DNA of 24,463 nt from Rhodospirillaceae bacterium. GTDB taxonomy: Bacteria > Pseudomonadota > Alphaproteobacteria > Micavibrionales > UBA2020. The stretch is taken from NCBI GenBank assembly GCA_003524565.1, contig DQGU01000093.1, positions 1-24,463 on the forward strand. Direction: 5' to 3'. A program made the translations under genes and the position numbers. Each line of letters starts with the position of its first letter. Position 1 is the first letter of the stretch. The notes beneath the pieces were generated by a model. It was not told the DNA's origin. It did no database searches and worked only from the letters and a program-made list of their open reading frames with translations. This document shows, in pieces, positions 1-8,421 of this stretch.

Positions 1-707
1 GCAAGCGCGGCCACAGCCAGCCAGGGCGTTTGCGGCATAACCGCCAGAAAGAACCCTACCGGCAAAAGCGACAATACGGCCAAGACATCGAGAAGCCGCT
101 GGTCTGTCTGAAAAATTTTCTCCCCGCGCAGGCGCATGGCTGCCACCGTGAAAGAGGGAATGACCCGCCCGCCAACCAGAGAAATCATCATCAGCACAGC
201 GGTCAACGCGCCGTAAAGAAACCGTTTGTCTTCCTGCATGAAAAACAGAATCTCGAAGGAAGAAAGCATTGCGAGCAGGCCGAGAAAGACAAAATTGCGC
301 ACGTTACGGCTTTTAAAGAGGGGAATCGCCAGCGAGATGGCCAAGACCGGAATAAAGCTGCATTGAATGGCAATAACGGCAGAATCCGGCAGCGGAACGG
401 ACAGATTAGCCACGATACGGCCCGACAGCCAGACAAGGACAAGCGCAAGAAGATGCAGATGACGCACCGGCGCGCCGCCCGTCCAGTTCGCCACCGCAGT
501 CAGCAGGAAACCCGCAATCACCGCCAACGTGAAGCCGTAAATCATCTCATGCGCATGCCAGTCCAGCGGCTGTGGCCAAAATTCAGGCGGCGTATAGCCC
601 GCAGCATAAAAAGCAACCCACAGCACAATGCCGAGCACCGCATAGACGGCAGCCATAAGGAAAAAAGGACGAAATCCCCTTTCAAGAAAGGGCGGGTCAA
701 AGGCCAT
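1..707 (-). CDS. nnrS: NnrS family heme/copper membrane protein, C-terminus cut by window edge
   Basis: The reading frame opens at the ATG at 707 and stays open to the left edge, giving about 235 residues; the stop lies outside the window. The ATG is preceded by a strong AAGGAGG ribosome site that overlaps the end of the parvulin gene, 15 bases upstream. The translation is strongly hydrophobic with several membrane segments. It carries two stretches typical of NnrS: WHAHEMIYGF at about residues 50-59 and GGRVIPSFT at about 178-186. NnrS proteins are polytopic heme- and copper-containing membrane proteins that relieve nitric-oxide stress in denitrifiers; their exact reaction is not settled. 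The position as last visible gene of the nar operon fits handling of NO formed when nitrite accumulates. The family call is firm. Full length (about 400 residues in the family) cannot be checked here. Confidence 0.9.
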   Translation of the reverse strand, partial: MAFDPPFLERGFRPFFLMAAVYAVLGIVLWVAFYAAGYTPPEFWPQPLDWHAHEMIYGFTLAVIAGFLLTAVANWTGGAPVRHLHLLALVLVWLSGRIVANLSVPLPDSAVIAIQCSFIPVLAISLAIPLFKSRNVRNFVFLGLLAMLSSFEILFFMQEDKRFLYGALTAVLMMISLVGGRVIPSFTVAAMRLRGEKIFQTDQRLLDVLAVLSLLPVGFFLAVMPQTPWLAVAAL

Positions 708-722
708 GCCCGTTCCTCCTTC

Positions 723-1514
723 CTACTGCACCAGAGGGGAGGAAGCGGCCATGTCGAAACGAAAGCCGCTTATTTTTGCGCGGCCGGCCAAGATCTGTAG
801 ATATTGCCTGAGGGCCTTTTCCCAGCTTTGGGTCGAAAGATGATCCATCACCCATTCCTCGACCACTGTAAACGGCAGCTGCGCCCCGTCTGCTTTCTTG
901 TGAAGACGGATGAGATGGTATCCGACTTCGCTTGCGACAGGCTCTTTGGAAAGCTCCCCTTCCGCCATTTCCCTGAGCGCGGCTTCGAAGGCCGGCATGG
1001 TCTGCCCGCGGGAAATCTGCCCCAGATGCCCGCCCTGCGCGGCGGAAAGACAGGAGGATTCTTCTTTTGCAATCGCCTGAAAAAGCCCCGGCTGGACAAC
1101 CAGACGCGCAAGCGCGTTTTGCGCCTTGGCCAGCGCCGCTGCGCGTGCTTCTTCGTCTTCGGGCGGCGCAAGGTACAGTATATGGGAGGCCTCGTATAAA
1201 GGAGAGGTGCAAAACTTTTTACGGTTGCTTTCGTAGTACCTGAGGCAAGTTTCCCGATCCGGCTCGGGAACCTGTATTTCTTGTTTGAGCAAAAGATCAA
1301 TGATCTCGTCCGGCTTCTTGACCGCCTCATCCCGCATGCAAAGCCCCAGCTCCGCCGCGCGCTGAAGCAGAAGCTCGCGCAGGACCAGCGCCTTCATTGC
1401 CTCTTTTTTCGCGTTTTGCAGCGTTTCTGCCGGATGGTATTGCACTTCCGCACTGATTTCGTCAGGCGAGATGCGCACGCCGTTTACAACTATTCCCGGT
1501 GCCAGAACCTTCAT
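723..1514 (-). CDS. Parvulin-type peptidyl-prolyl isomerase of the nar operon
   Basis: A 263-residue protein starting at the ATG at 1514, which overlaps the narI stop in a TGATG arrangement and so suggests translational coupling. A longer in-frame opening exists upstream but would run into narI. There is no signal peptide, so it is probably cytoplasmic. The N-terminal half (about 1-100) is helical and NifM/SurA-like. The parvulin (PpiC/rotamase) domain spans about 105-207, with ASHIL, the GGHLG variant of the GGDLG loop, and EVGYHLIRL near its end. An isomerase of this type follows narGHJI in other bacteria, for example the nar operon of Pseudomonas aeruginosa, so a role in folding or maturing the nitrate reductase is likely but inferred. 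The family is clear; the substrate is unknown. Confidence 0.88.
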   Translation of the reverse strand: MKVLAPGIVVNGVRISPDEISAEVQYHPAETLQNAKKEAMKALVLRELLLQRAAELGLCMRDEAVKKPDEIIDLLLKQEIQVPEPDRETCLRYYESNRKKFCTSPLYEASHILYLAPPEDEEARAAALAKAQNALARLVVQPGLFQAIAKEESSCLSAAQGGHLGQISRGQTMPAFEAALREMAEGELSKEPVASEVGYHLIRLHKKADGAQLPFTVVEEWVMDHLSTQSWEKALRQYLQILAGRAKISGFRFDMAASSPLVQ

Positions 1515-2200
1515 CACGATGCCCTCTTGCGCACGATCTGGTAAGGACGCGCGAGGTAATTGACCGGCGCGCTCAGCGCATGCACCAGACGGGTGAAAGG
1601 GAAGACGAGGAGGATAAAGAGCCCCAAAGATATATGCAGCTTGAAAACCCATGCCGTATCGGCAATAAACGCATGCGCGCCGCCACGGAAAGTGACGATA
1701 TGCTGCGCCCAGTTCATAAATTTCACCATTTCATGGCCGTCAAGGTGCTGCATCGAAAACGGAATTGTCAGCAGGCCCAGCAGAAGTTGCGCCATCAATA
1801 AAACCAGAATGGCGATATCCGCAAAAGAACTTGTCATCCTGATCCGCGGATCGCATAGCCGGCGATGCAGCAAAAGCGCAAGGCCGATAAAACAGACCAC
1901 GCCGGCGATACCGCCCACCACGATCGCCATAAGCTGCTTGAAACCGTGGGAAATTTTCAGCGCGTCAAAAACGGCGATGGGCGTCAAAAGCCCCACGGCA
2001 TGTCCGGCAAGCACAACCAGTATGCCGAGATGGAACAGCACACTGCCGGCAATAAGCTGCTTGCGGCGTAAAAGCTGGCTCGATTTACTGCGCCATGAAT
2101 AGGGATCACGGTCGAAGCGCAGCACGCAACCCAGAACAAACGCCAGAATGGCGATATAGGGGAATATTTGAAAGAAGAAATAATTCAGATGCTCTTGCAT
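1514..2200 (-). CDS. narI: Respiratory nitrate reductase gamma subunit (cytochrome b)
   Basis: A 228-residue integral membrane protein with about five membrane helices, close to the 225 residues of E. coli NarI. It takes electrons from quinol on the periplasmic side and passes them through two b hemes to NarH. Four histidines fit the family heme ligands: His57, His67, His189 and His207, matching the spacing of His56/66/187/205 in E. coli. The N-terminal MQEHLNYFFFQIFPYI segment and the tail near residues 205-220 are also typical. The ribosome site AAGGAGG lies inside the last codons of narJ, and only 3 bases separate the two genes. The 3' end overlaps the parvulin gene by one base. Confidence 0.97.
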   Translation of the reverse strand: MQEHLNYFFFQIFPYIAILAFVLGCVLRFDRDPYSWRSKSSQLLRRKQLIAGSVLFHLGILVVLAGHAVGLLTPIAVFDALKISHGFKQLMAIVVGGIAGVVCFIGLALLLHRRLCDPRIRMTSSFADIAILVLLMAQLLLGLLTIPFSMQHLDGHEMVKFMNWAQHIVTFRGGAHAFIADTAWVFKLHISLGLFILLVFPFTRLVHALSAPVNYLARPYQIVRKRAS

Positions 2201-2203
2201 GAT

Positions 2204-2908
2204 TTATACCTCCTTGCCGGGCACGTTTTGCTGCATGCGCTCCAGCATATCCCGTGCGCGCGGACACCCGCTGTCGGCGGTGCTATTGGCCAGACTGTCT
2301 TTGGAGAAGGCAAATTGCTCTTCCCATTCCTTGTCAAGTTGCTGCAGGTCGAAAGCTTCGCCGCCGGCCTTTTCCAAAGCCGCGCTTATCTGCGCAGGGT
2401 CGGGGCGGCGCGCCGCGAGGTTTGTCAGCGCGGCAAAAACGGGTGCATAGCCGGATTCGCGGCGGCGGTGCCTTTCCGCCAGCGCACCGGTGATCTCGAC
2501 AATACCGGCCAATCCCTCCTGCGCTTTTTCAATATCCAGCAGCGAGAGGTATTCAAGAAACATCGGCAGATAGTCCGGCGTTTCCTCGCCGACAGCTTCC
2601 AGTCCCGCCTCCTCGTAGAGCGAAAGCAAATCGACCAGCGCCTGCCCGCGGTCACGGGAATCGCCATGCACATGTTCGAAAAGGTGCAGGGAAAGCGATG
2701 GCGTGCGGTCAAAAAGATCCACATAGTCCTCTTGCGCGTCAAGACTGTCTTTACCGGCCTGCCTTTCGACGAAGGCTTCCAGTGCCGCTATATCTTCTTC
2801 GCTTACCCAACCTTCCTTGCGCAGCAAGTCCATGCACTCGGCAAGACGCGGCGGCGTATCTTCGTCGGGGTAGGACAGCATAAAGGAAAGCGCCCGTAGT
2901 GTTTTCAT
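2204..2908 (-). CDS. narJ: Nitrate reductase assembly chaperone NarJ
   Basis: A 234-residue soluble protein, near the family length. NarJ is a system-specific chaperone that binds apo-NarG, holds the NarGH complex in the cytoplasm until molybdenum cofactor is inserted, and releases it to NarI. The hallmark stretch beginning YVDLFDRTPSLSLHLFEHVH lies at about residues 62-81 and continues with GDSRDRGQALVDL; the PDYLPMFLEYLS segment follows at about 110-121. The start ATG at 2908 has an AAGGAGA ribosome site and sits 12 bases after the narH stop. It is acidic and lacks membrane segments, as expected. Confidence 0.97.
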   Translation of the reverse strand: MKTLRALSFMLSYPDEDTPPRLAECMDLLRKEGWVSEEDIAALEAFVERQAGKDSLDAQEDYVDLFDRTPSLSLHLFEHVHGDSRDRGQALVDLLSLYEEAGLEAVGEETPDYLPMFLEYLSLLDIEKAQEGLAGIVEITGALAERHRRRESGYAPVFAALTNLAARRPDPAQISAALEKAGGEAFDLQQLDKEWEEQFAFSKDSLANSTADSGCPRARDMLERMQQNVPGKEV

Positions 2909-2920
2909 GTTTCTTTCTCC

Positions 2921-4585
2921 TTAACCACAGCCGCAACCGCCGGAGCCGCAGCCGCCGGAGGTTTTACCTTTGGCTTGCGGTGTCGTGCCGCATCCGCGCG
3001 AAATAACGTTCAGTTCGTGGTGGTCCCGCTTGAAAATCGTGTTGACGCGGTTATCCTTGCCTGCGGCAGATCTGCCGCGCGTCTGTTCCGGAGAGTCGAA
3101 AAGATCAACGGCGCTATTGCTATGGGAAGAGCAGCCGTTACCGAAGCTGAAACCGCATCCGCCACTCTCGCCATAGGCATCGAGCGTTTCTTCACGGTGT
3201 CCTGTCGGAATGACGTATCTGTCTTCGTAATTGGCAATAGCCATGATCTTGTACATATCCTCGACCATCTCCGCCGTCAGTCCGGCTTCTGACAGAACGT
3301 CGCTTTTTTCCACGCCTTCGATCATCTTGCCGCGCATATAATGCCGCATCGCGAGCATGCGCTTCAGTGCCAGTTTTACTGGCGCGACTTTCCCGCCGGT
3401 CAGCAGATTGGCGATATATTTGACCGGAATACGCATATCATCGACATCCGGCATGATGCCATCTTCGCGCGTGCGCAGCTTGCCCGCCGTTGCGGCGGTT
3501 TGAATGGGCGACAGTGGCGGAATATACCACACCATCGGCAATGTCCGGTATTCGGGGTGCAGAGGGAAGGCGACTTTCCAGTCGATCGCCATTTTGTAAA
3601 CCGGCGATTGTTGCGCCCCTTCTATCCAGTTGTCCGGAATGCCGTCGCGCCGCGCCTGAGCGATAACTTCCGGGTCATGCGGATCAAGGAAAATGTCACA
3701 TTGGGCTTCGTAAAGGTCTTCCGGATTTTCCACGCTGGCCGCTTCTTCAATACGGTCTGCGTCATAAAGGATAACGCCGAGGTAGCGGATCCTGCCCACG
3801 CAGGTTTCGGAGCAAACCGTCGGCTCTCCGTTCTCGATGCGGGGGTAGCAGAAGGTGCATTTTTCGGCTTTGCCGGATTTCCAGTTGTAATAGATTTTTT
3901 TGTAGGGGCAGCCCGATATGCACATCCGCCAGCCGCGGCACTTGTCCTGATCAACCAGAACGATACCGTCTTCCTCGCGCTTATAGATCGAGCCGGAGGG
4001 GCAGGACGCAACGCAAGTCGGGTTAAGGCAGTGTTCGCACAGCCTTGGCAGATACATCATAAATGTATTTTCGAACTGGCCGTAGATTTCCTTCTCCACA
4101 TCCTTGAAGTTGTAATCTTTTTTGCGGTGCTCGAATTCGGTGCCGAGGATTTCTTCCCAGTTCGGGCCCCAGTTGATTTTCTCCATCCGCTGCCCCGTCA
4201 CCAGAGAATGCGGGCGCGCCGTCGGCATCGTTTTCATTTCAGGCGCTTTTTGCAGGTGTTCGTAGTCGAAGGTGAACGGCTCGTAGTAATCGTCGATCTC
4301 GGGCATATTCGGGTTGCCGAACAATCCCGCCAGAATGCGCCAGCGACCGCCCTGCTTGGGCTCTATTTTGCCGCTTTTCTTGCGATGCCAGCCGCCTTTC
4401 CACTTATCCTGATTTTCCCACTCCTTCGGGTAGCCAATACCAGGCTTGGTCTCGACGTTATTAAACCATGCGTATTCGACGCCTTCACGCGAAGTCCATA
4501 CGTTTTTGCAAGTCACCGAACACGTGTGGCACCCGATGCATTTGTCGAGGTTGAGAACCATGCCGATTTGAGCGCGTACTTTCAT
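2921..4585 (-). CDS. narH: Respiratory nitrate reductase beta subunit (iron-sulfur)
   Basis: A 554-residue electron-transfer subunit that carries four Fe-S clusters from NarI heme to NarG. The first cysteine group is C16, C19, C22 and C26 (CIGCHTC then C). Further groups are LCEHCLNPTCVASCP, the CRGWRMC motif in which Trp replaces one cysteine (marking the [3Fe-4S] site), and KCTFC. The core aligns to the family up to the GGCGFSFGNGC segment near residue 480. The E. coli protein has 512 residues; here a non-conserved extension follows and ends in a Cys/Gly-rich tail, SGGCGSGGCGCG. The start at 4585 has an AGGAA ribosome site and lies 24 bases downstream of narG. The function is certain; the role of the tail is unknown. 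Confidence 0.97.
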   Translation of the reverse strand: MKVRAQIGMVLNLDKCIGCHTCSVTCKNVWTSREGVEYAWFNNVETKPGIGYPKEWENQDKWKGGWHRKKSGKIEPKQGGRWRILAGLFGNPNMPEIDDYYEPFTFDYEHLQKAPEMKTMPTARPHSLVTGQRMEKINWGPNWEEILGTEFEHRKKDYNFKDVEKEIYGQFENTFMMYLPRLCEHCLNPTCVASCPSGSIYKREEDGIVLVDQDKCRGWRMCISGCPYKKIYYNWKSGKAEKCTFCYPRIENGEPTVCSETCVGRIRYLGVILYDADRIEEAASVENPEDLYEAQCDIFLDPHDPEVIAQARRDGIPDNWIEGAQQSPVYKMAIDWKVAFPLHPEYRTLPMVWYIPPLSPIQTAATAGKLRTREDGIMPDVDDMRIPVKYIANLLTGGKVAPVKLALKRMLAMRHYMRGKMIEGVEKSDVLSEAGLTAEMVEDMYKIMAIANYEDRYVIPTGHREETLDAYGESGGCGFSFGNGCSSHSNSAVDLFDSPEQTRGRSAAGKDNRVNTIFKRDHHELNVISRGCGTTPQAKGKTSGGCGSGGCGCG

Positions 4586-4609
4586 TTTTTATTCCTGTCT
4601 GCTCATTTC

Positions 4610-7600
4610 TTACTTTGCAACCGCTTCTGCAGGCTGATCCATCCAGTCCACATCCGCATCGGCCATTTTGCGCACAATGACAAATTCATCGCGGTTCGAC
4701 CCTACGGTGCCGTAGTAGTTAAACCCGTAAGACAGCTGCGCATACCCCCCGATCATATGCGTCGGCTTGACCGTCGCGCGCGTAACCGAGTTATGAATGC
4801 CGCCGCGCGCCTGCGTGATCTTGCTGCCGGGCGTATGGACGAGTTTTTCCTGCGCATGGTACATCAGCATCATGCCCTGATTGACACGCTGCGATACGAC
4901 GGCACGCGCCACAATGGCGCCATTGGTGTTGAAAACCTCCAGCCAGTCATTGTCACGCACGCCTATCCTGCGAGCATCGATCTCGCTGACCCAGACAATC
5001 GGCCCGCCGCGCGACAAAGTGAGCATGTGCAGGTTATCGGTATAGGTAGAGTGAATGCCCCATTTCTGGTGCGGCGTGATGAAGTTGAGCAGGATCGTCG
5101 GCGATTCCTTCCCGTGCTTGTCGAGCATCGCCGATACCGTTCTGGTATTGATCGGCGGACGGTAGGACACAATGGACTCGCCGAAGTCAATCATCCAAGG
5201 GTGATCCTGATAGAGCTGCTGGCGGCCCGTCAACGTACGCCACGGAATAAACTCATGCACGTTGGTATAGCCGGCATTATAGCAGACATGTTCCGATTCA
5301 AGCCCGCTCCATGTCGGCGAGCTGATGATTTTTCTCGGCTGCGCCTGAATGTCGCGGAAACGGATTTTTTCCTCCTCCTTCGGCAAGGCCAGATGCCTGT
5401 GATCGCGTCCGGTGATCTTGCCGAGAGCTTCCCAGCTTTTCACGGCCACTTCGCCGTTTGTCTCAGGCGCCAGCGTCAGAACCGTTTCGCAGGCGTCAAT
5501 ATCAGTTTCGATTTTGACGCGGCCGTTACGCTCGCCGTTCAGCTTCCGCAGGAATTCGACTTCATGCTTGGTATTCCATGCAATGCCCTTGCCGCCGTTG
5601 CCGATGCTTTCCATCAAGGGGCCGAGCGTCGTGAAGCGGTCGTAGGTCGCAGGGTAGTCGCGTTCGACCACTTTCATCGACGGCATCGTCTTGCCCGGCA
5701 CGGGCTCGCACTCACCCTTGCGCCAATCTTTGACGTCTGCCTGCGCCAGTTCCCCCGCCGTATCGTGGAGAATGGGCGAGAGAACGATTTCTTTTTCCTG
5801 CCCCAGATGCCCAACGCATATCTCGGAGAACTTTTTGGCGAGGCCCTTGTAGATATCCCAGTCCGAACGGCTTTGCCAGACAGGATCGATGGCTTTGGAC
5901 AGCGGATGGATAAAGGGGTGCATATCCGACGTGTTCAAGTCGTTTTTCTCGTACCAGCTCGCCGTCGGCAGAACGATATCCGAGTAAACGCAGGTCGTCG
6001 ACATGCGGAAGTCGAGCGTGACGACAAGATCCAGCTTTCCTTCCGGCGCCTTGTCTCGCCAGACCACTTCGCATGCTTCAAGCGCCCCTTGTTCACCAAG
6101 ATCTTTTCCCTGAACGCCGTGCTGCGTACCGAGAAAATGCTTGAGAAAATACTCATGCCCCTTGCCGCTGGATCCAAGAATGTTGGAGCGCCAGACAAAC
6201 ATGTTGCGCGGCCAGTTGTCCGGCAGATCTGGATCTTCACAGGACATCCGCAAATCCCCGCCCTTAAGGCGGGACACGACATGCTGCACGGGGTCAATAC
6301 CCGCGCGCTCAGCCTCTTTCACAAGGTTAATAGGGTTTTCCTGCAACTGCGGCGCCGACGGTAACCAGCCCATGCGTTCGGCGCGGATATTGCAATCGAT
6401 AAGCGACCCGCGCCATTTTTGTTTATCCGCGAGAGGGGAAAGGATCTCGGATACGGACAGCGTTTCATAGCGCCATTGATCAGTATGGGCATAGAAAAAC
6501 GACGTCGAGTTTTGCTGGCGCGGCGGACGCGCCCAGTCCAACGCAAAGGCCAGCGGTTGCCAGCCCGTTTGCGGGCGGAGTTTTTCCTGCCCGACGTAAT
6601 GCGCCCAGCCGCCGCCGGATTGCCCGATGCAGCCGCAGAATGTCAGCATGTTGATGGCAGCGCGGTAGTTCATATCCATGTGGTACCAGTGGTTCATCGC
6701 CGCGCCGATGATAATCATGGACTTGCCGTGCGTGATTTCCGCGTTATGCGCGAAGGCGCGGGCAACGTCAATAACCTGCTGCGCCGGCACACCCGTAATT
6801 TTTTCCTGCCAGGCGGGCGTATAGGGCGTATCTTCTTCATAGGCAGGTGCAACATTCGGCCCGTCAAGTCCGGCACGATGCACTCCGTAATTGGCGCAAA
6901 GAAGATCGAAGACACTGGCGACAGCAGTCTTCTCTCCGTTGATTTGCAAGTAGCGCACAGGCACGCTCCGGTCGAGGACTTGTTCGTGCTCTGTATTTTT
7001 AAAATAGGCATGTTCGTGCACTTGCCCGCCGAAATACGGGAAGCCGACCGTTACAATGTCTTCCTGGGCGCCGAGCAGGGTTTTGCGCGGCCTGATGACT
7101 TTGCCCGTGGCGGCGTCTTTCGGTTCGATATTCCACTTCCCGTCTTCGCCCCAACGGAAGCCGATGGAACCGGTCGGGACGACAAGACGATCCGACGTTT
7201 CGTCGTAGCATACCGTTTTCCATTCCGGATTGTTGTTTTCGTCAAGGTTTCCATCAAGGTCGGAGGCGCGCAACATGCGGCCCGGCACATAACGTCCGCC
7301 GCGTTTTTCAAGCTTCACAAGGAACGGCATGTCCGTATAGGTACGGCAGTATTCGTCGAAATATTCGGCCGTCCGCTCGACGTGGAATTCCTTGAGAATA
7401 ACATGCCCCATCGCCATGCCGAGGGCGGCGTCGGTGCCCTGGCGCGGATGCAGCCAGATATCGCCGAATTTGGAAGCTTCAGAGTAATCCGGCGTCACCG
7501 TGACGACCTGCGCCCCCCTGTATCGCGCTTCGGTCATGAAATGCGCATCGGGCGTGCGCGTTTGCGGCACGTTGGAGCCCCACATAATGATAAAACCGGC

Positions 7601-8341
7601 GTTATACCAGTCCGCGCTTTCCGGCACGTCCGTTTGCTCGCCCCATGTCTGCGGACTGGAGGGCGGCAAGTCGCAATACCAGTCATAGAAACTCATACAC
7701 ACGCCGCCGAGCAGCGACAGATAACGGGAACCCGCCGCATAAGAAACCATCGACATCGCAGGGATGGGCGAAAATCCGATGATGCGGTCAGGGCCGTATT
7801 TTTTGATAGTATAGATGTTTGCTGCCGCAATAATCTCGTTCGCCTCGTCCCAGCCCGCGCGCACGAAACCGCCGCGCCCGCGCACTTCCTGATAATGCTG
7901 GCGCAAAACGGGATCGGCCTGAATTTTTTCCCATGCGAGAACGGGATCGCCGCCCGTCTGTTCTTTCATCTGGCGCCACATTTGCAGAAGACGCTTGCGC
8001 ACCATCGGATATTTAAGGCGGTTGGCGGAGTAGATATACCAGCTATAGCTCGCCCCGCGCGCACAGCCGCGCGGTTCGTGATTGGGCAGATCGGGCCGCG
8101 TGCGCGGATAATCCGTTTGTTGCGTTTCCCACGTGATAAGACCGTTTTTGACGTAGATTTTCCAGGAGCATGAACCTGTGCAGTTGACGCCATGGGTCGA
8201 GCGGACGATTTTGTCGTGCGCCCACCGGCTACGGTATCCGTCTTCCCATGCGCGGTTTTCATCGGTGACGATGCCGTGCCCGTCCGAGAATTTTTCGTGC
8301 TTTTGGACGAAATATTTCATCCTATCAACAAAGTAGCTCAT
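4610..8341 (-). CDS. narG: Respiratory nitrate reductase alpha subunit (molybdopterin)
   Basis: A 1243-residue catalytic subunit (E. coli NarG has 1247) that reduces nitrate to nitrite at a Mo-bisMGD centre on the cytoplasmic face. Ligands of the proximal [4Fe-4S] cluster FS0 are seen as His50, Cys54, Cys58 and Cys93 within STHGVNCTGSCSW and RGCARG. The His replacing the first Cys identifies the membrane-bound Nar type rather than Nap or Nas. The YDWYCDLPP segment at about 219-227 carries the molybdenum-ligand aspartate. There is no twin-arginine signal. The ATG at 8341 has an AGGAG site 8 bases upstream. An FNR-type site about 61 bases upstream gives this gene its own promoter in addition to read-through from narK2. 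Confidence 0.98.
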   Translation of the reverse strand: MSYFVDRMKYFVQKHEKFSDGHGIVTDENRAWEDGYRSRWAHDKIVRSTHGVNCTGSCSWKIYVKNGLITWETQQTDYPRTRPDLPNHEPRGCARGASYSWYIYSANRLKYPMVRKRLLQMWRQMKEQTGGDPVLAWEKIQADPVLRQHYQEVRGRGGFVRAGWDEANEIIAAANIYTIKKYGPDRIIGFSPIPAMSMVSYAAGSRYLSLLGGVCMSFYDWYCDLPPSSPQTWGEQTDVPESADWYNAGFIIMWGSNVPQTRTPDAHFMTEARYRGAQVVTVTPDYSEASKFGDIWLHPRQGTDAALGMAMGHVILKEFHVERTAEYFDEYCRTYTDMPFLVKLEKRGGRYVPGRMLRASDLDGNLDENNNPEWKTVCYDETSDRLVVPTGSIGFRWGEDGKWNIEPKDAATGKVIRPRKTLLGAQEDIVTVGFPYFGGQVHEHAYFKNTEHEQVLDRSVPVRYLQINGEKTAVASVFDLLCANYGVHRAGLDGPNVAPAYEEDTPYTPAWQEKITGVPAQQVIDVARAFAHNAEITHGKSMIIIGAAMNHWYHMDMNYRAAINMLTFCGCIGQSGGGWAHYVGQEKLRPQTGWQPLAFALDWARPPRQQNSTSFFYAHTDQWRYETLSVSEILSPLADKQKWRGSLIDCNIRAERMGWLPSAPQLQENPINLVKEAERAGIDPVQHVVSRLKGGDLRMSCEDPDLPDNWPRNMFVWRSNILGSSGKGHEYFLKHFLGTQHGVQGKDLGEQGALEACEVVWRDKAPEGKLDLVVTLDFRMSTTCVYSDIVLPTASWYEKNDLNTSDMHPFIHPLSKAIDPVWQSRSDWDIYKGLAKKFSEICVGHLGQEKEIVLSPILHDTAGELAQADVKDWRKGECEPVPGKTMPSMKVVERDYPATYDRFTTLGPLMESIGNGGKGIAWNTKHEVEFLRKLNGERNGRVKIETDIDACETVLTLAPETNGEVAVKSWEALGKITGRDHRHLALPKEEEKIRFRDIQAQPRKIISSPTWSGLESEHVCYNAGYTNVHEFIPWRTLTGRQQLYQDHPWMIDFGESIVSYRPPINTRTVSAMLDKHGKESPTILLNFITPHQKWGIHSTYTDNLHMLTLSRGGPIVWVSEIDARRIGVRDNDWLEVFNTNGAIVARAVVSQRVNQGMMLMYHAQEKLVHTPGSKITQARGGIHNSVTRATVKPTHMIGGYAQLSYGFNYYGTVGSNRDEFVIVRKMADADVDWMDQPAEAVAK

Positions 8342-8395
8342 CTATTTGCTCCTCATATTCCAGTGACACTATCGCCAGTCAGGCGAGAGCTGCAC

Positions 8396-8409
8396 TTGAC
8401 CCGGATCAA
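8396..8409 (-). promoter_or_regulatory. FNR/DNR-type binding site upstream of narG
   Basis: TTGAC-CCGG-ATCAA, nine of ten half-site bases matching the TTGAT-N4-ATCAA consensus. It lies in the 80-base gap between narK2 and narG, centred about 61 bases before the narG ATG. A class II position (-41.5) would place the start of transcription near 8361, with GATAGT at 8368-8373 (read on the minus strand) as the -10 element and a leader of about 20 bases. Confidence 0.85.
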
Positions 8410-8421
8410 GCGGGGGAAAAA

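Noticed and set aside
30..800. A 256-codon open frame on the plus strand at the left end
   Set aside because: It runs against nnrS and the parvulin gene; the translation is highly charged low-complexity sequence typical of an antisense frame.
3341..6364. A 1007-codon open frame on the plus strand
   Set aside because: It lies opposite narH and narG, which have full family motifs; the translation is Arg/His/Phe-rich without known features and is a codon-bias shadow.
6419..8173. A 584-codon open frame on the plus strand
   Set aside because: It lies opposite narG, with the same shadow composition and no ribosome site or motif.
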